Shown here: piece after piece, positions 17,724-25,297 of the stretch
Numbering within the stretch: position 1 is the first letter of the stretch
Layout: every line of letters begins with the position of its first letter
DNA from: Brucella grignonensis
GTDB lineage: Bacteria > Pseudomonadota > Alphaproteobacteria > Rhizobiales > Rhizobiaceae
Assembly (NCBI RefSeq): GCF_002252505.1
Contig: NZ_NNRL01000143.1
Location: 62,001 to 126,000 of the forward strand
Length of the DNA stretch: 64,000 nucleotides
Direction: 5' to 3'
Notes under the pieces: model-generated
What the model was told of the DNA's origin: nothing
The model's input: the letters and a program-made list of their open reading frames with translations, nothing else
The model's database searches: none
Position numbers and translations under genes: made by a program

Positions 17724-17834
17724 TAGCGGGCTCCTTCAGCCTCGTCGGACTGGAGCGCGGCGCATCCTCGGGGATCGCCATCATCTTCAGCCCTTCCTGA
17801 CCCCTCTCCCGCGGCCGCCTCTCCGTCCGGGCGG

Positions 17835-17874
17835 GTCAAGTGCCGGCGAAGCCGGGCGAAGCTTCACACTTGAC
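17835..17874. repeat. Inverted repeat in the divergent intergenic region
   Basis: GTCAAGTG (17835-17842) and CACTTGAC (17867-17874) form perfect 8-bp arms 24 bp apart, midway between the DUF1419-like gene and the divergent secreted-protein gene. It could be an operator for either, or a structural element as seen elsewhere in this block. The arms are seen; the role is not known. Confidence 0.35.
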
Positions 17875-17969
17875 GCGGCTGGCGGGCATGCGGCAGCTGG
17901 GTTTCATTCATTTTTCTTCTCTTCTTCTTTCTCCCCAATTCGGCCGCATGGCCGCGCTGATATCCGTCG

Positions 17970-18551
17970 ATGAACCGAGCACTCGTCTTCGCCTTCGTTG
18001 TTGTCGCCACCGGCGTCCCGATGGCTGCAGAAGCGGAATCGCCGGACCGGGTGGATCCGGTCCTCGATTGCGCAACGCCAGTCCTCGACGCCGACACACC
18101 GGAGAAGGCGAGACTGTTGCGGGTGCAGTACGGCGCCGACGCGATGGTGCGCCAGTTGCGACAGACCTATGCCCCTCGGCTGGCCGGACTGTTCTGGGAG
18201 GAGACGGAAGGAGAGGATAGCAGGCTGGTCCTGCGGCTGACGGGTGACGAGCCAGTTCAGAATGAGAGAATGACGGTTTGCGGGGAGCTGTTAATCGTCG
18301 AGTTCGTCCCAGGCCAGATGCATACGAGGGAAGAGCTCCAGAAGATCCACAGCAACAATCTCGAATGGTTTCGCGGCAAGTTCCCCGGCCTACAGGGGAC
18401 CTATGCCGACGAACGCACGGGCGAGATTGTGTTGCAAATCTACGAGCCGGAGGCAGGATCCGACGTTGAGGCGATCACAAATGAAGCAGAGTCCCGCCTG
18501 GGCGCCCCGCTGCGGGTCGAGATGATCACGGCAAAGGTGGTGCCGCAGTAA
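17970..18551 (+). CDS. Secreted protein of unknown function
   Basis: This 193-residue protein begins with a clear signal peptide (MNRALVFAFVVVATG...MAAEAE, probable cleavage near residue 23), so it is exported. It has two cysteines (in VLDCATPVLD and MTVCGEL) that could form a disulfide. The second half, with IHSNNLEWFRGKFPGLQGTYADERTGEIVLQIYE, resembles the small alpha/beta prodomains of alpha-lytic-type proteases, but no protease follows. It is the only + strand gene among the minus-strand block, and it overlaps nothing. A surface or periplasmic role in conjugation or entry exclusion is possible but not shown. Confidence 0.65.
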   Translation: MNRALVFAFVVVATGVPMAAEAESPDRVDPVLDCATPVLDADTPEKARLLRVQYGADAMVRQLRQTYAPRLAGLFWEETEGEDSRLVLRLTGDEPVQNERMTVCGELLIVEFVPGQMHTREELQKIHSNNLEWFRGKFPGLQGTYADERTGEIVLQIYEPEAGSDVEAITNEAESRLGAPLRVEMITAKVVPQ

Positions 18552-18565
18552 TTTCGACTGCGCTC

Positions 18566-19465
18566 TCAGGTGGTTGCCGCATCCTTCAACATCGCATTCC
18601 AGTCCTCGGCCAGCGGCCTTAGACGTTCGAAGTCGCAGGGAAGCTCACTGGCAAGCTCGCGCAACCGGGACACGAATGCCTCGCCCTGTGTATTTGCGTC
18701 GGTGGCCGCGACAAGTCGAGCACCGGGCCGTTTGCCAAGCAGGCGTATGGCGTTGTCGGTGGCAGGTGACCAGCCTCCGCCAGTGCTGACGTAGAGTGTG
18801 TCGCGTCGGATCTGCTCGATCGCGGCGAGACTCATCGCATCGATAGCGGCCTCGGTTACGCAGACGCGTTCGGCACACTTCGGTCCGAGCCGAAACAGGA
18901 CCTTGCTTCCGCCGGAGGCAAAGCCGCGCCATTCCGGCCCACGCTCCTCCCAGCCGGTGACGCCCCCCTCATCATCCTGATGAGCTGCCCACATGCTGCC
19001 CCGCGGCCCTTCACGCACGAGATTGTGCGCAATTCCAGCACGGATCACGTATTCGGGAAGGTGACGGTCGTCCCGCAGATAACGCCAGGTCGCCGATCCC
19101 CGCCACGGCCTGCGTCGCGCGGTCCAGCGCTCAGGTATCGACTGGTCGGGCTCAATCTCACGCGATTGTCGCTGCCATTCCGGTTGACGTTGCTCGAAAC
19201 CGACCAGCGATGCGACCTGCACAAAGGCTTCGAGAAAATCGCAGCCGTCCAGATGCTGAACGAGCGAATAGACATCGCCCTTGGCGTCCGAGAGCGGATC
19301 AAACCAGCCCTTGCCTTCGTGGATGACGATAATGATGTCGTCGGCGCGCCGGTATTTTACCGCCTTGCGCGTGCTTTCCTTCAAATCGATCGCGAAACCG
19401 CCTGTCTCCAGCACGGCTGCACAACCAACCCGGATTCGTAGCTCTTCAATATCCGCTTTTTCCAT
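18566..19465 (-). CDS. Toprim-domain protein (DUF3991-like)
   Basis: The start at 19465 (MEKADIEELR) follows GGGAGA; the product has 299 residues. The N-terminal part has the DUF3991-like order KYRRADDIIIVIHEGKGWFDPL, DVYSLVQHL and FLEAF. The C-terminal Toprim fold shows VTEAAIDAMSLAA, the glutamate motif, and later VAATDANTQGEAF, the acidic DxN metal site. Such proteins act like primase accessory domains on conjugative plasmids, sometimes with relaxases. It ends 14 bp from the convergent secreted-protein gene. No helicase or relaxase gene is next to it here. Confidence 0.78.
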   Translation of the reverse strand: MEKADIEELRIRVGCAAVLETGGFAIDLKESTRKAVKYRRADDIIIVIHEGKGWFDPLSDAKGDVYSLVQHLDGCDFLEAFVQVASLVGFEQRQPEWQRQSREIEPDQSIPERWTARRRPWRGSATWRYLRDDRHLPEYVIRAGIAHNLVREGPRGSMWAAHQDDEGGVTGWEERGPEWRGFASGGSKVLFRLGPKCAERVCVTEAAIDAMSLAAIEQIRRDTLYVSTGGGWSPATDNAIRLLGKRPGARLVAATDANTQGEAFVSRLRELASELPCDFERLRPLAEDWNAMLKDAATT

Positions 19466-19639
19466 TCTTTTCTCCCGGCCATTCTTTGGCCGACCTTTGT
19501 GCAAGTCTATCTCTTCCGCGCAATTCGCGGAACACCTTGGTGACTGCCGCAAAAAGCAAAGGGGGCAAGGGCGCGGCATCGCCGCGGCGCAGCTTCCCTT
19601 GCGGCCTGCCGCTTGCTTGCGGCCCGCTGGGCGGGAAGA

Positions 19640-19658
19640 GCCGGTTCAATGAACCGGC
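19640..19658. terminator. Hairpin at the end of the small ORF
   Basis: A perfect 9-bp palindrome with a one-base centre (19640-19658) overlaps the last codons and stop of the small gene at 19646-19834. It is followed, on the minus strand, by GC-rich DNA rather than a clean T-run, so it may slow or stabilise transcripts rather than terminate strongly. A second inverted pair (GCAAGGG/CCCTTGC) lies within the next 100 bp. The structure is certain; the role is inferred. Confidence 0.4.
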
Positions 19659-19834
19659 CGGCCGCCTGTGTAGGGGCAATATTCGAATATCGCGTCGACC
19701 TCTTCGCCGTCGAGGTCGTCAGCAGGAAGAACGCCGTATTCGTCTTCATCGACCTTGAATAGGATGACTCGGGTCATAAGGGTGCGGGCAAGGTTCCAGG
19801 CGTGGTTCTGAGCGAAGCTGAGTTCGTGCGACAT
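19646..19834 (-). CDS. Small acidic hypothetical protein
   Basis: The 62-residue product begins MSHELSFAQNHAWNLARTLMTRVILFKVDEDEYGVLPADDL and ends with FEYCPYTGGRPVH. GGAG lies about 9 bases before the ATG. The acidic middle (DEDEYG, DDLDGEEVD) fits a DNA-mimic or regulator-binding peptide, but there is no named family. It shares strand and orientation with the Toprim gene 180 bp downstream and closes the plasmid block. The small size leaves moderate doubt. Confidence 0.5.
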   Translation of the reverse strand: MSHELSFAQNHAWNLARTLMTRVILFKVDEDEYGVLPADDLDGEEVDAIFEYCPYTGGRPVH

Positions 19835-20547
19835 TTGATTTGGCTCCCGTTCGAGGGGACCATTCCCCGCTCGACAGGCGCCCGTCAGGTCCAGAACGAG
19901 CCGCGATCATCGCGATGGCGAAACCGTGAGCGACGGCACGCTTGCGTAGTCCGACCCCTTGCGGGTTGATCGACAAGGCCGGGGCTGGAACAAGGGAATA
20001 AGCCGAGCAGTGCGGGGATTGGTCTTCGCATCGAGACCACGTCCAAGCAGGAGCCCTCGGTAAAAGTTGCGCTTACTGCAGGTCGCAGGCGGACGTCGGT
20101 CGGTCCCAGATCAGGCCGCAAAAACCTCAAAATCGAGACAGCGCTAGGCTAGATCGATCTCGTGACGGTCGATTAGACGATATGCGACGCCATGATGGTG
20201 CTGCTTTTCACGGAGCATAGGATTGAAGCCGCACTCGAGATTGGTGATGGATGTCGCTGACCGCGCGAAGAGACGGCGACAAATCACCCGCTATTCGGTA
20301 TGAATGGATTCGAGGCAGCGACGCACTGCCTCGAGGGCGTTGAAACCCTTGGTTAGCGGTTGGTGTCGGCCGTGACGGCACCACACTCCTTGATCCTTAT
20401 GATCGGGGAGCCTGTGGCGTATGCAACAGGCTCTCTGAGCTGAAGGTCACAGGGCCGTCTAACCACGGTTTCAAACTCCCCGGTCACCAGGGGTCAATGA
20501 GCATCGACGCGGGGGCGAACCGCAGGCGATGAGTTCGAAACCGGATA
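19835..20547. other. 713-bp intergenic region with hairpins
   Basis: I see no convincing gene. Structured points: near 19855-19876, CGAG-GGGA / TCCC-CTCG; a perfect 9-bp stem with a 7-base loop at 20310-20334; and a perfect 8-bp stem (GAGCCTGT/ACAGGCTC) with a 10-base loop at 20408-20433. None is followed by a T-run. This region separates the plasmid block from the HTH gene and the redox block. It could hold a small RNA or a replication or transfer site, but there are no repeats of the iteron type, so nothing can be assigned. Confidence 0.4.
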
Positions 20548-20928
20548 ATGGCAGAAAGAATTTCCAAAGCGACGGTGAAGCTTGGCTACCAGCTTGTTCA
20601 CGATCTGATGCTTCATCAGATCATGACACGTCCGCTCGACAAGGAAACGCCTGGGTCCCGGTTACGGCAATTTGCGATGATCACCATCATGCTGGATCTT
20701 TGCCGAAGCGGTAAAGCAATTACAGTATCGAATATCATTGATGTAACAGGAATGACGCGAGGCGCCGTCGATGATACGCTTTCCCCACTGGAGGAGCGCG
20801 GTTTAATCGACGCATTTTGGACTAAAAATTCGTTGGGAAGAGGCCAGGCTAGAGAATACAAACTCGCTGGTCAATTGACGGTCGATGTCTCCAGCTTGAT
20901 TAGGGGTGCTGGTTCATTCTGCGAATAG
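20548..20928 (+). CDS. MarR-like winged-helix regulator
   Basis: The product has 126 residues. After an N-terminal helix (KLGYQLVHDLMLHQIM) comes a winged helix-turn-helix: LRQFAMITIMLDLCRSGKAITVSNIIDVTGMTRGAVDDTLSPLEERGLI, with the recognition helix in MTRGAVDDTLSPL, then a wing containing GRGQAREYKL. The form is that of small MarR-like repressors on mobile elements. No neighbouring gene is divergent, so its target is not evident; self-regulation or control of the block at 21-34 kb is possible. The fold is a confident call, the target is not. Confidence 0.72.
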   Translation: MAERISKATVKLGYQLVHDLMLHQIMTRPLDKETPGSRLRQFAMITIMLDLCRSGKAITVSNIIDVTGMTRGAVDDTLSPLEERGLIDAFWTKNSLGRGQAREYKLAGQLTVDVSSLIRGAGSFCE

Positions 20929-21089
20929 TCTCGATCGCAGACATCGTTCATGCATCAATCATTGTGACCAAGGGTCCATCAGGCGAACCTTGCCAACACC
21001 AAGTGATCAGCGCCCTAAACGTCGCAGTCGCCACGAAGGATCACATATTGTAGATTGGTACGGCGTTCGTCTTCCTTCTTGTCGTGTCG

Positions 21090-22502
21090 TCAGGCGATCG
21101 ATTTAAGAGGATCTTCTTGACGCTGTCGGGGGGAAGCTTTTTCCAAGCAGTCGGTTTGTACTGTATCGGAAAAGCGCAGCTCCGCTCTTAGTCCGCCCTC
21201 GCGACGATTTGCGAGATAAACCTCTCCTCCAATCCGCTTTATGGCGAGATCGGCGATCGCCAGACCAAGACCACTGCCCATTACTGTCTTATTACGGCCC
21301 CGGAAGAATCTGTCGCGAACCTTCGGTAACTCCTCCTCCGGTATGCCCGGTCCGCTGTCATCAATGACGATAGCGAATCCGTCTGCCCCGTTGCGCACCC
21401 AGCAGTGCACCACTCCGTCCCGACCCGAATGCAGGGCGGCATTCTCCAAGAGGTTTCGCGATGCAAGGGTGAACAATGAGGGGTCGACAGAGAGGCAGAT
21501 ACTCGCAAGCGCCTGATCCACCTCGATTGTGGCGGTGTCCGAATAATGCTGATCGATGTCATCCGCCAATTGCCCGAGGATTCTGCCGAGGTTGACATCG
21601 CGTTTGGTCGTTGTGATCTCGCCACTTTCGGTATTCGTCAGATCGGTCAGCTGTCTGACCAGGCGAGACGTCCGATCCACTCCGATCACTATTTGCCGCA
21701 AAGCGTTGCTTCTTATCTCGGGGTCTTCACTTCCTAGCGCTACCTGCGCCTGTGTTTTCAGGCCGGCAATCGGCGTTCGCAGTTCGTGCGCCGCGAAGGC
21801 GGTAAAGTCGCGTTCTCGTTCGCGAGCCGCGCTCACGCGTCCAAACAGCCCGTTCAGTGATCGGATGACGGGTACAATCTCCTTGGGCGTATCGATGTCG
21901 GGTAAGGCACTTAAATCTGATGCCGGACGCGTCTCGAGTGTCCGGGCCATCGCGCTCATCGGAGCGAGACCTTGCCTGACGCTCAACCAGATCAGGCCGG
22001 CCAGGATAGGCAGTATCAGCAACGCGGGGAGCGCAAGCCCCCGGATAACGTCTTCGACCAACCGATCGCGAACGCGCATGTTGTCACCGACGAGCACACG
22101 CATGCCAAGATCAGCATTCGCAACCGCATAAACGCGCCAGATCTCGCCGTCGACCAATGTTTCCGAGAATCCATCGCCACTTTCGGTGAGAGGGGTCGTA
22201 GGCGCTGCGTCCGAGCGACCAACCAGCGTTCCGTTGAACGCCCATATCTGGCAGGAAAGTTGCCGTTCGTAGGACGTATGTTGAGCAGATACGACTGGAG
22301 GAATTTGCGCGGCACGGGATGGGTCGATTTCCTGGCTGGTGATCAGCGAGCTGACCATTCGCGCCGCTTCGATCAATCGCGCGTCGAGAACCCGTTCGAC
22401 CTCCGCTCGCGTGCTGAGATAAATCCATGCAATCGCCGACATCCACACGACGCCTGTGGTGATCATCAAAATGAGGAACAAGCGGCTTCGGATCGATGTC
22501 AT
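21090..22502 (-). CDS. QseC/PmrB-like sensor histidine kinase
   Basis: This 470-residue inner-membrane sensor has one N-terminal helix (about 7-29), a periplasmic domain of roughly 130 residues with one cysteine (ERQLSCQIW), a second helix (about 160-182) and a short HAMP-like linker. The kinase core follows: H-box AAHELRTPIAGLKTQ (phospho-His), N-box NLLENAALHSG, G1 DDSGPGIP and G2 GSGLGLAIA. The H-box sequence is typical of the QseC/PmrB/TctE group. It overlaps the response-regulator gene by 4 bp and is co-transcribed with it. The ligand is unknown; a redox, metal or thiol signal is plausible from the target genes. Confidence 0.85.
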   Translation of the reverse strand: MTSIRSRLFLILMITTGVVWMSAIAWIYLSTRAEVERVLDARLIEAARMVSSLITSQEIDPSRAAQIPPVVSAQHTSYERQLSCQIWAFNGTLVGRSDAAPTTPLTESGDGFSETLVDGEIWRVYAVANADLGMRVLVGDNMRVRDRLVEDVIRGLALPALLILPILAGLIWLSVRQGLAPMSAMARTLETRPASDLSALPDIDTPKEIVPVIRSLNGLFGRVSAARERERDFTAFAAHELRTPIAGLKTQAQVALGSEDPEIRSNALRQIVIGVDRTSRLVRQLTDLTNTESGEITTTKRDVNLGRILGQLADDIDQHYSDTATIEVDQALASICLSVDPSLFTLASRNLLENAALHSGRDGVVHCWVRNGADGFAIVIDDSGPGIPEEELPKVRDRFFRGRNKTVMGSGLGLAIADLAIKRIGGEVYLANRREGGLRAELRFSDTVQTDCLEKASPRQRQEDPLKSIA

Positions 22503-23164
22503 GGCGATTCCTCCGCCAGCCTGTATCCCACACCTCTCACGGTTTCGATGGTAGCAGGGCCAAGCTTTTGCCGGAGGTTATGGATATGGACCTCAATCGT
22601 ATTGCTTTCTACATCCTCTTGCCAGCCATAGAGACGATCTTCCAGGTGGCCCTTGGATAGGATCTGTCCGGGCCGGTCCATCAGCGCGTGCAGGATAGAG
22701 AACTCGCGACGCGACAGCTTTACGGGGTCGCCTGACCTAGAGACCGTCATCATTGCCGGGTCGAGCCGCAACTCGCGCCAAACACGGCAAGCTGAGGCAG
22801 TTCCATTGCCGCGCCGTGTCAGAGCTCGCAATCGTGCGGCCACTTCGTTGAGATCGAACGGCTTGCCGAGATAGTCATCGGCTCCGGCATCAAGACCGGC
22901 AATGCGGTCGGGGATGCTGTCACGCGCCGTTAGGAGCAAAACCGGCGTTGCTACCTTGCGCGCCCGCATTTCGTCGAGGATGTCTAGCCCGGATCCGTCG
23001 GGAAGCATCAGATCGAGGACCACTGCATCGAAAGCTGAGCTATGCAGCGCCGCAGAAGCATCGCCACAGGTCGAAACAGCGTCGACTGTAAAGCCTGCGA
23101 GGCCGAGACCGACCTGCAAGCCGTTCAATAATACTGCATCGTCTTCGACCACTAGAACTCTCAT
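22499..23164 (-). CDS. PmrA/QseB-like OmpR-family response regulator
   Basis: The start MRVLVVEDDAV at 23164 is preferred over a longer frame because it aligns with the usual receiver-domain start and gives the standard 221 residues. Receiver: the acid pair EDD and the phosphoacceptor Asp51 in VVLDLMLPDGSG, TARD, and Lys in YLGKPF. DNA-binding winged helix: LSRREFSILHALM, SNTIEVHIHNLRQKLG and the terminal TVRGVGYRL. A CTTAAG-N5-CTTAAG box, the site type bound by PmrA and QseB, lies 47 bp upstream in the divergent region with dsbA, so the protein probably regulates both itself and dsbA. It is the best candidate regulator of all seven boxes. Confidence 0.87.
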   Translation of the reverse strand: MRVLVVEDDAVLLNGLQVGLGLAGFTVDAVSTCGDASAALHSSAFDAVVLDLMLPDGSGLDILDEMRARKVATPVLLLTARDSIPDRIAGLDAGADDYLGKPFDLNEVAARLRALTRRGNGTASACRVWRELRLDPAMMTVSRSGDPVKLSRREFSILHALMDRPGQILSKGHLEDRLYGWQEDVESNTIEVHIHNLRQKLGPATIETVRGVGYRLAEESP

Positions 23165-23211
23165 AACACCTCTTGTTACCTCCGACAGAAGATCTGCCAT
23201 TCACCCGCGAC

Positions 23212-23228
23212 CTTAAGCCAGCCTTAAG
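23212..23228. promoter_or_regulatory. CTTAAG box 2, between regulator and dsbA
   Basis: Half-sites at 23212-23217 and 23223-23228, five bases apart, sit in the divergent region 47 bp from the response-regulator start and 71 bp from the dsbA start. Each half is itself palindromic, so one box can serve both directions. This is the most direct clue that the adjacent two-component system owns this motif. Confidence 0.8.
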
Positions 23229-23299
23229 GTGACGGGCGCGGTTCTCGTTTCTAGGCGGGGCGATGCCCTGTCCGTCTCGTAACGAAAAGGAGATCGCCT

Positions 23300-23938
23300 A
23301 TGCCAGCTATCACGCGCCGCGGCGCCATAATGACCTTCGGTGCCGCTGCCCTCGCGGTACCGCTTATGCATCGGACAGCTCTTGCGCAGTCTGCCGACGT
23401 GTCCAAGGAGATGATCCTCAACGACCCTGCCGCGCCGACGGCCGGCAACCCAAAGGGTGACGTGACCATCGTCGCTTTCCTCGACTACAACTGCCCATTC
23501 TGCAAAAAGTCTGCGCCCGATCTTGACCGCATCGTTAAGGAAGACGGCAAAATTAGGCTGGTCTATAAGGACTGGCCCGTCATCCGGCCGACCTCGATCG
23601 ACGGAGCTATGATGGCGCTCGCTGCCAAATATCAAGGCAAATACGATATCGCTCACCACGCACTGATGGGTATCCCGGGATCGGGGGTCGCCAAGGACAA
23701 AATGCGTCAAGGCTTGCAGGCAGCGGGCATCGACATGCGACGCCTCGATGCCGACATGAAGTCGAAGGCCGCAGACATCGACGCCATCATCAAGCGCAAC
23801 ATGGCGCAAGCCGATGCGATCGGTTTCCAAGGTACTCCGGCCTACCTCGTAGGCCCGTTCCAAACCTCGACCCTCGACTATCAGGGTTTCAAACAGGTTG
23901 TGGCGGATGCGCGCAAAAAGCAGGCGGAGGGGCAGTGA
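23300..23938 (+). CDS. DsbA-family periplasmic thiol oxidoreductase
   Basis: The product has 212 residues. The N-terminus (MPAITRRGAIMTFGAAALAV...ALAQ) is a Tat-type or twin-arginine-like signal, cleaved near residue 30, so the enzyme acts in the periplasm. The thioredoxin fold carries CPFC at 65-68 and a cis-proline in GFQGTPAYLV, with the helical insert between them. The CPFC pair and overall length match DsbA/ScsC-like proteins. It lies divergent to the two-component system with operator box 2 between them and is followed by the convergent SQR gene. DsbD at 29829 could keep it reduced, in which case it would act as an isomerase or reductase. Confidence 0.87.
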   Translation: MPAITRRGAIMTFGAAALAVPLMHRTALAQSADVSKEMILNDPAAPTAGNPKGDVTIVAFLDYNCPFCKKSAPDLDRIVKEDGKIRLVYKDWPVIRPTSIDGAMMALAAKYQGKYDIAHHALMGIPGSGVAKDKMRQGLQAAGIDMRRLDADMKSKAADIDAIIKRNMAQADAIGFQGTPAYLVGPFQTSTLDYQGFKQVVADARKKQAEGQ

Positions 23939-23951
23939 GGCGCCCAAGCTC

Positions 23952-25214
23952 TCACCAGCCTCGCTCGCGATGCTTGATGTCGATCGTGCCACCCCTCAGC
24001 ATGTGAGACCAATAAAGCCAAGGCAGAAATTTTGTCTTGAGGTACCACATGCTTCGGCGTGGAACCCGTGGGTCGAGCGGGAAGCTTGGCGTCACCTTCC
24101 CGCCGTAAGCGAATTCAGCGAGAACGATCTTGCCCAGGCTCACGGTCAATGGGCACGACCCATAGCCATCGTAGGTTTTGGCCGGAGCGCTGCCCTTCAT
24201 GGCGGCGAGGAGGTTTGCAACGACGACGGGTGCCTGCAGCCGCACGGCCGCCGCTGTCTTGGCGTTCGTTGTCGAGGCCGCATCCCCCAGCGAGAAAACG
24301 TTCGGATAGCGGACGTGCTGAAGGGTTGCCGGGTCGACCTCGATCCAGCCAGCCGGGTTAGCCAGTGGACTGTTGCGCACGACATCGAGCCCCATCTGTG
24401 GTGGGACGACATGGATCATGTCGAAACGCATCTCAAGGTCACGCGCTTCGCCATCTTTGTTGGTCACGGAAAACAGCGCAGACTTCGCCGGCCCGTTGAT
24501 GGCGATCAGGTTGTGCTTATAGGCGACCTCGATGCCATATCCGTCGACCGCCCGCTGCAATGGCGGAACGAAAAAAGGAACACCGAACAGCGCATCACCG
24601 GCAAGGCAGAATTTAAGCTTCGTGCCGCTCAGCCGCCCGCGTCGACGCAAGTGATCCGCCATCATGTACATAATCTTCTGGGGCGCTCCGGCGCATTTGA
24701 TCGGCATTGGCGGCTGGGTAAAGAGCGCGGTGCCACCTTTGAAGTCCTGGATGAGGCGCCACGTGTATTCTGCCGTGTCGGCCCGGTAGTTGCTGCACAC
24801 GCCGTTTTTTCCGAGCGTATCTTTCAGGCCCTGAATCGCGTCCCAGTCGACCTTCAGTCCAGGGCAGGCGACGAGATAGTCGTATCCGAGCGCGCGGCCG
24901 TCACTCAGCCTGACGATATTGTTGTCAGGATCGAAAGCGCTGACTTCAGCCTTCAGCCAAGTCACACCTTTGGGAACAAGCGATCGTTCGGCGCGCTCCG
25001 TCTGCCGTCGCGTGAATACGCCCGCGCCGACGAGTGTCCATCCCGGCTGGTAGGAATGTGTTTCGGAAGGTTCAACGATCGCCACGTCGAGGCTTGCATC
25101 GCGACGCAGGAATTCGGCCGCAACGGTGATGCCTGCGGCGCCTCCGCCGACGATCACGATCCGATGCTTGAGTGTGGCTGTCTGGCCGACCTGCGGCTGC
25201 AATGCAACGTCCAT
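23952..25214 (-). CDS. Sulfide:quinone oxidoreductase-like flavoprotein
   Basis: The protein has 420 residues. The FAD-binding IVIVGGGAAGITVAAEF (GGGAAG, about 23-28), YDYLVACPGL and NVFSLGDAAST are the standard dinucleotide-binding blocks. Cysteines at 140 (NGVC) and 174 (PIKCAGAPQK) stand where SQR needs its redox pair. The C-terminal part is hydrophobic (SMWYLKTKFLPWLYWSHM), typical for membrane contact. SQR oxidises sulfide, transferring electrons to quinone and the sulfur to an acceptor as persulfide. It is transcribed divergently from blh, which handles such persulfide. The type is most like the mitochondrial/type II group, though I could not check this. Confidence 0.85.
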   Translation of the reverse strand: MDVALQPQVGQTATLKHRIVIVGGGAAGITVAAEFLRRDASLDVAIVEPSETHSYQPGWTLVGAGVFTRRQTERAERSLVPKGVTWLKAEVSAFDPDNNIVRLSDGRALGYDYLVACPGLKVDWDAIQGLKDTLGKNGVCSNYRADTAEYTWRLIQDFKGGTALFTQPPMPIKCAGAPQKIMYMMADHLRRRGRLSGTKLKFCLAGDALFGVPFFVPPLQRAVDGYGIEVAYKHNLIAINGPAKSALFSVTNKDGEARDLEMRFDMIHVVPPQMGLDVVRNSPLANPAGWIEVDPATLQHVRYPNVFSLGDAASTTNAKTAAAVRLQAPVVVANLLAAMKGSAPAKTYDGYGSCPLTVSLGKIVLAEFAYGGKVTPSFPLDPRVPRRSMWYLKTKFLPWLYWSHMLRGGTIDIKHRERGW

Positions 25215-25240
25215 GATTATCCTCCCACTTGCAGAGTCTC

Positions 25241-25276
25241 ATATCTTATTATATGTAATTATGTAATTCATATTGA
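25241..25276. promoter_or_regulatory. AT-rich divergent region between SQR and blh
   Basis: A strongly AT-rich stretch, in sharp contrast to the surrounding GC-rich DNA, includes ATATG...CATAT inverted arms (25251-25273) and two tandem ATGTAATT units. Repressors of the BigR/SqrR (ArsR) type, which sense persulfide and control blh operons elsewhere, bind AT-rich palindromes, so this may be such an operator. No BigR gene lies nearby, and no CTTAAG box is present, so this pair of genes appears to be regulated separately. Confidence 0.45.
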
Positions 25277-25297
25277 GGATCGTCAAGGAGCTGCCGT

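Noticed and set aside
25251-25273. A definite BigR operator
   Set aside because: The site is AT-rich and has inverted arms, but does not match a remembered consensus exactly, so only a tentative entry was kept.
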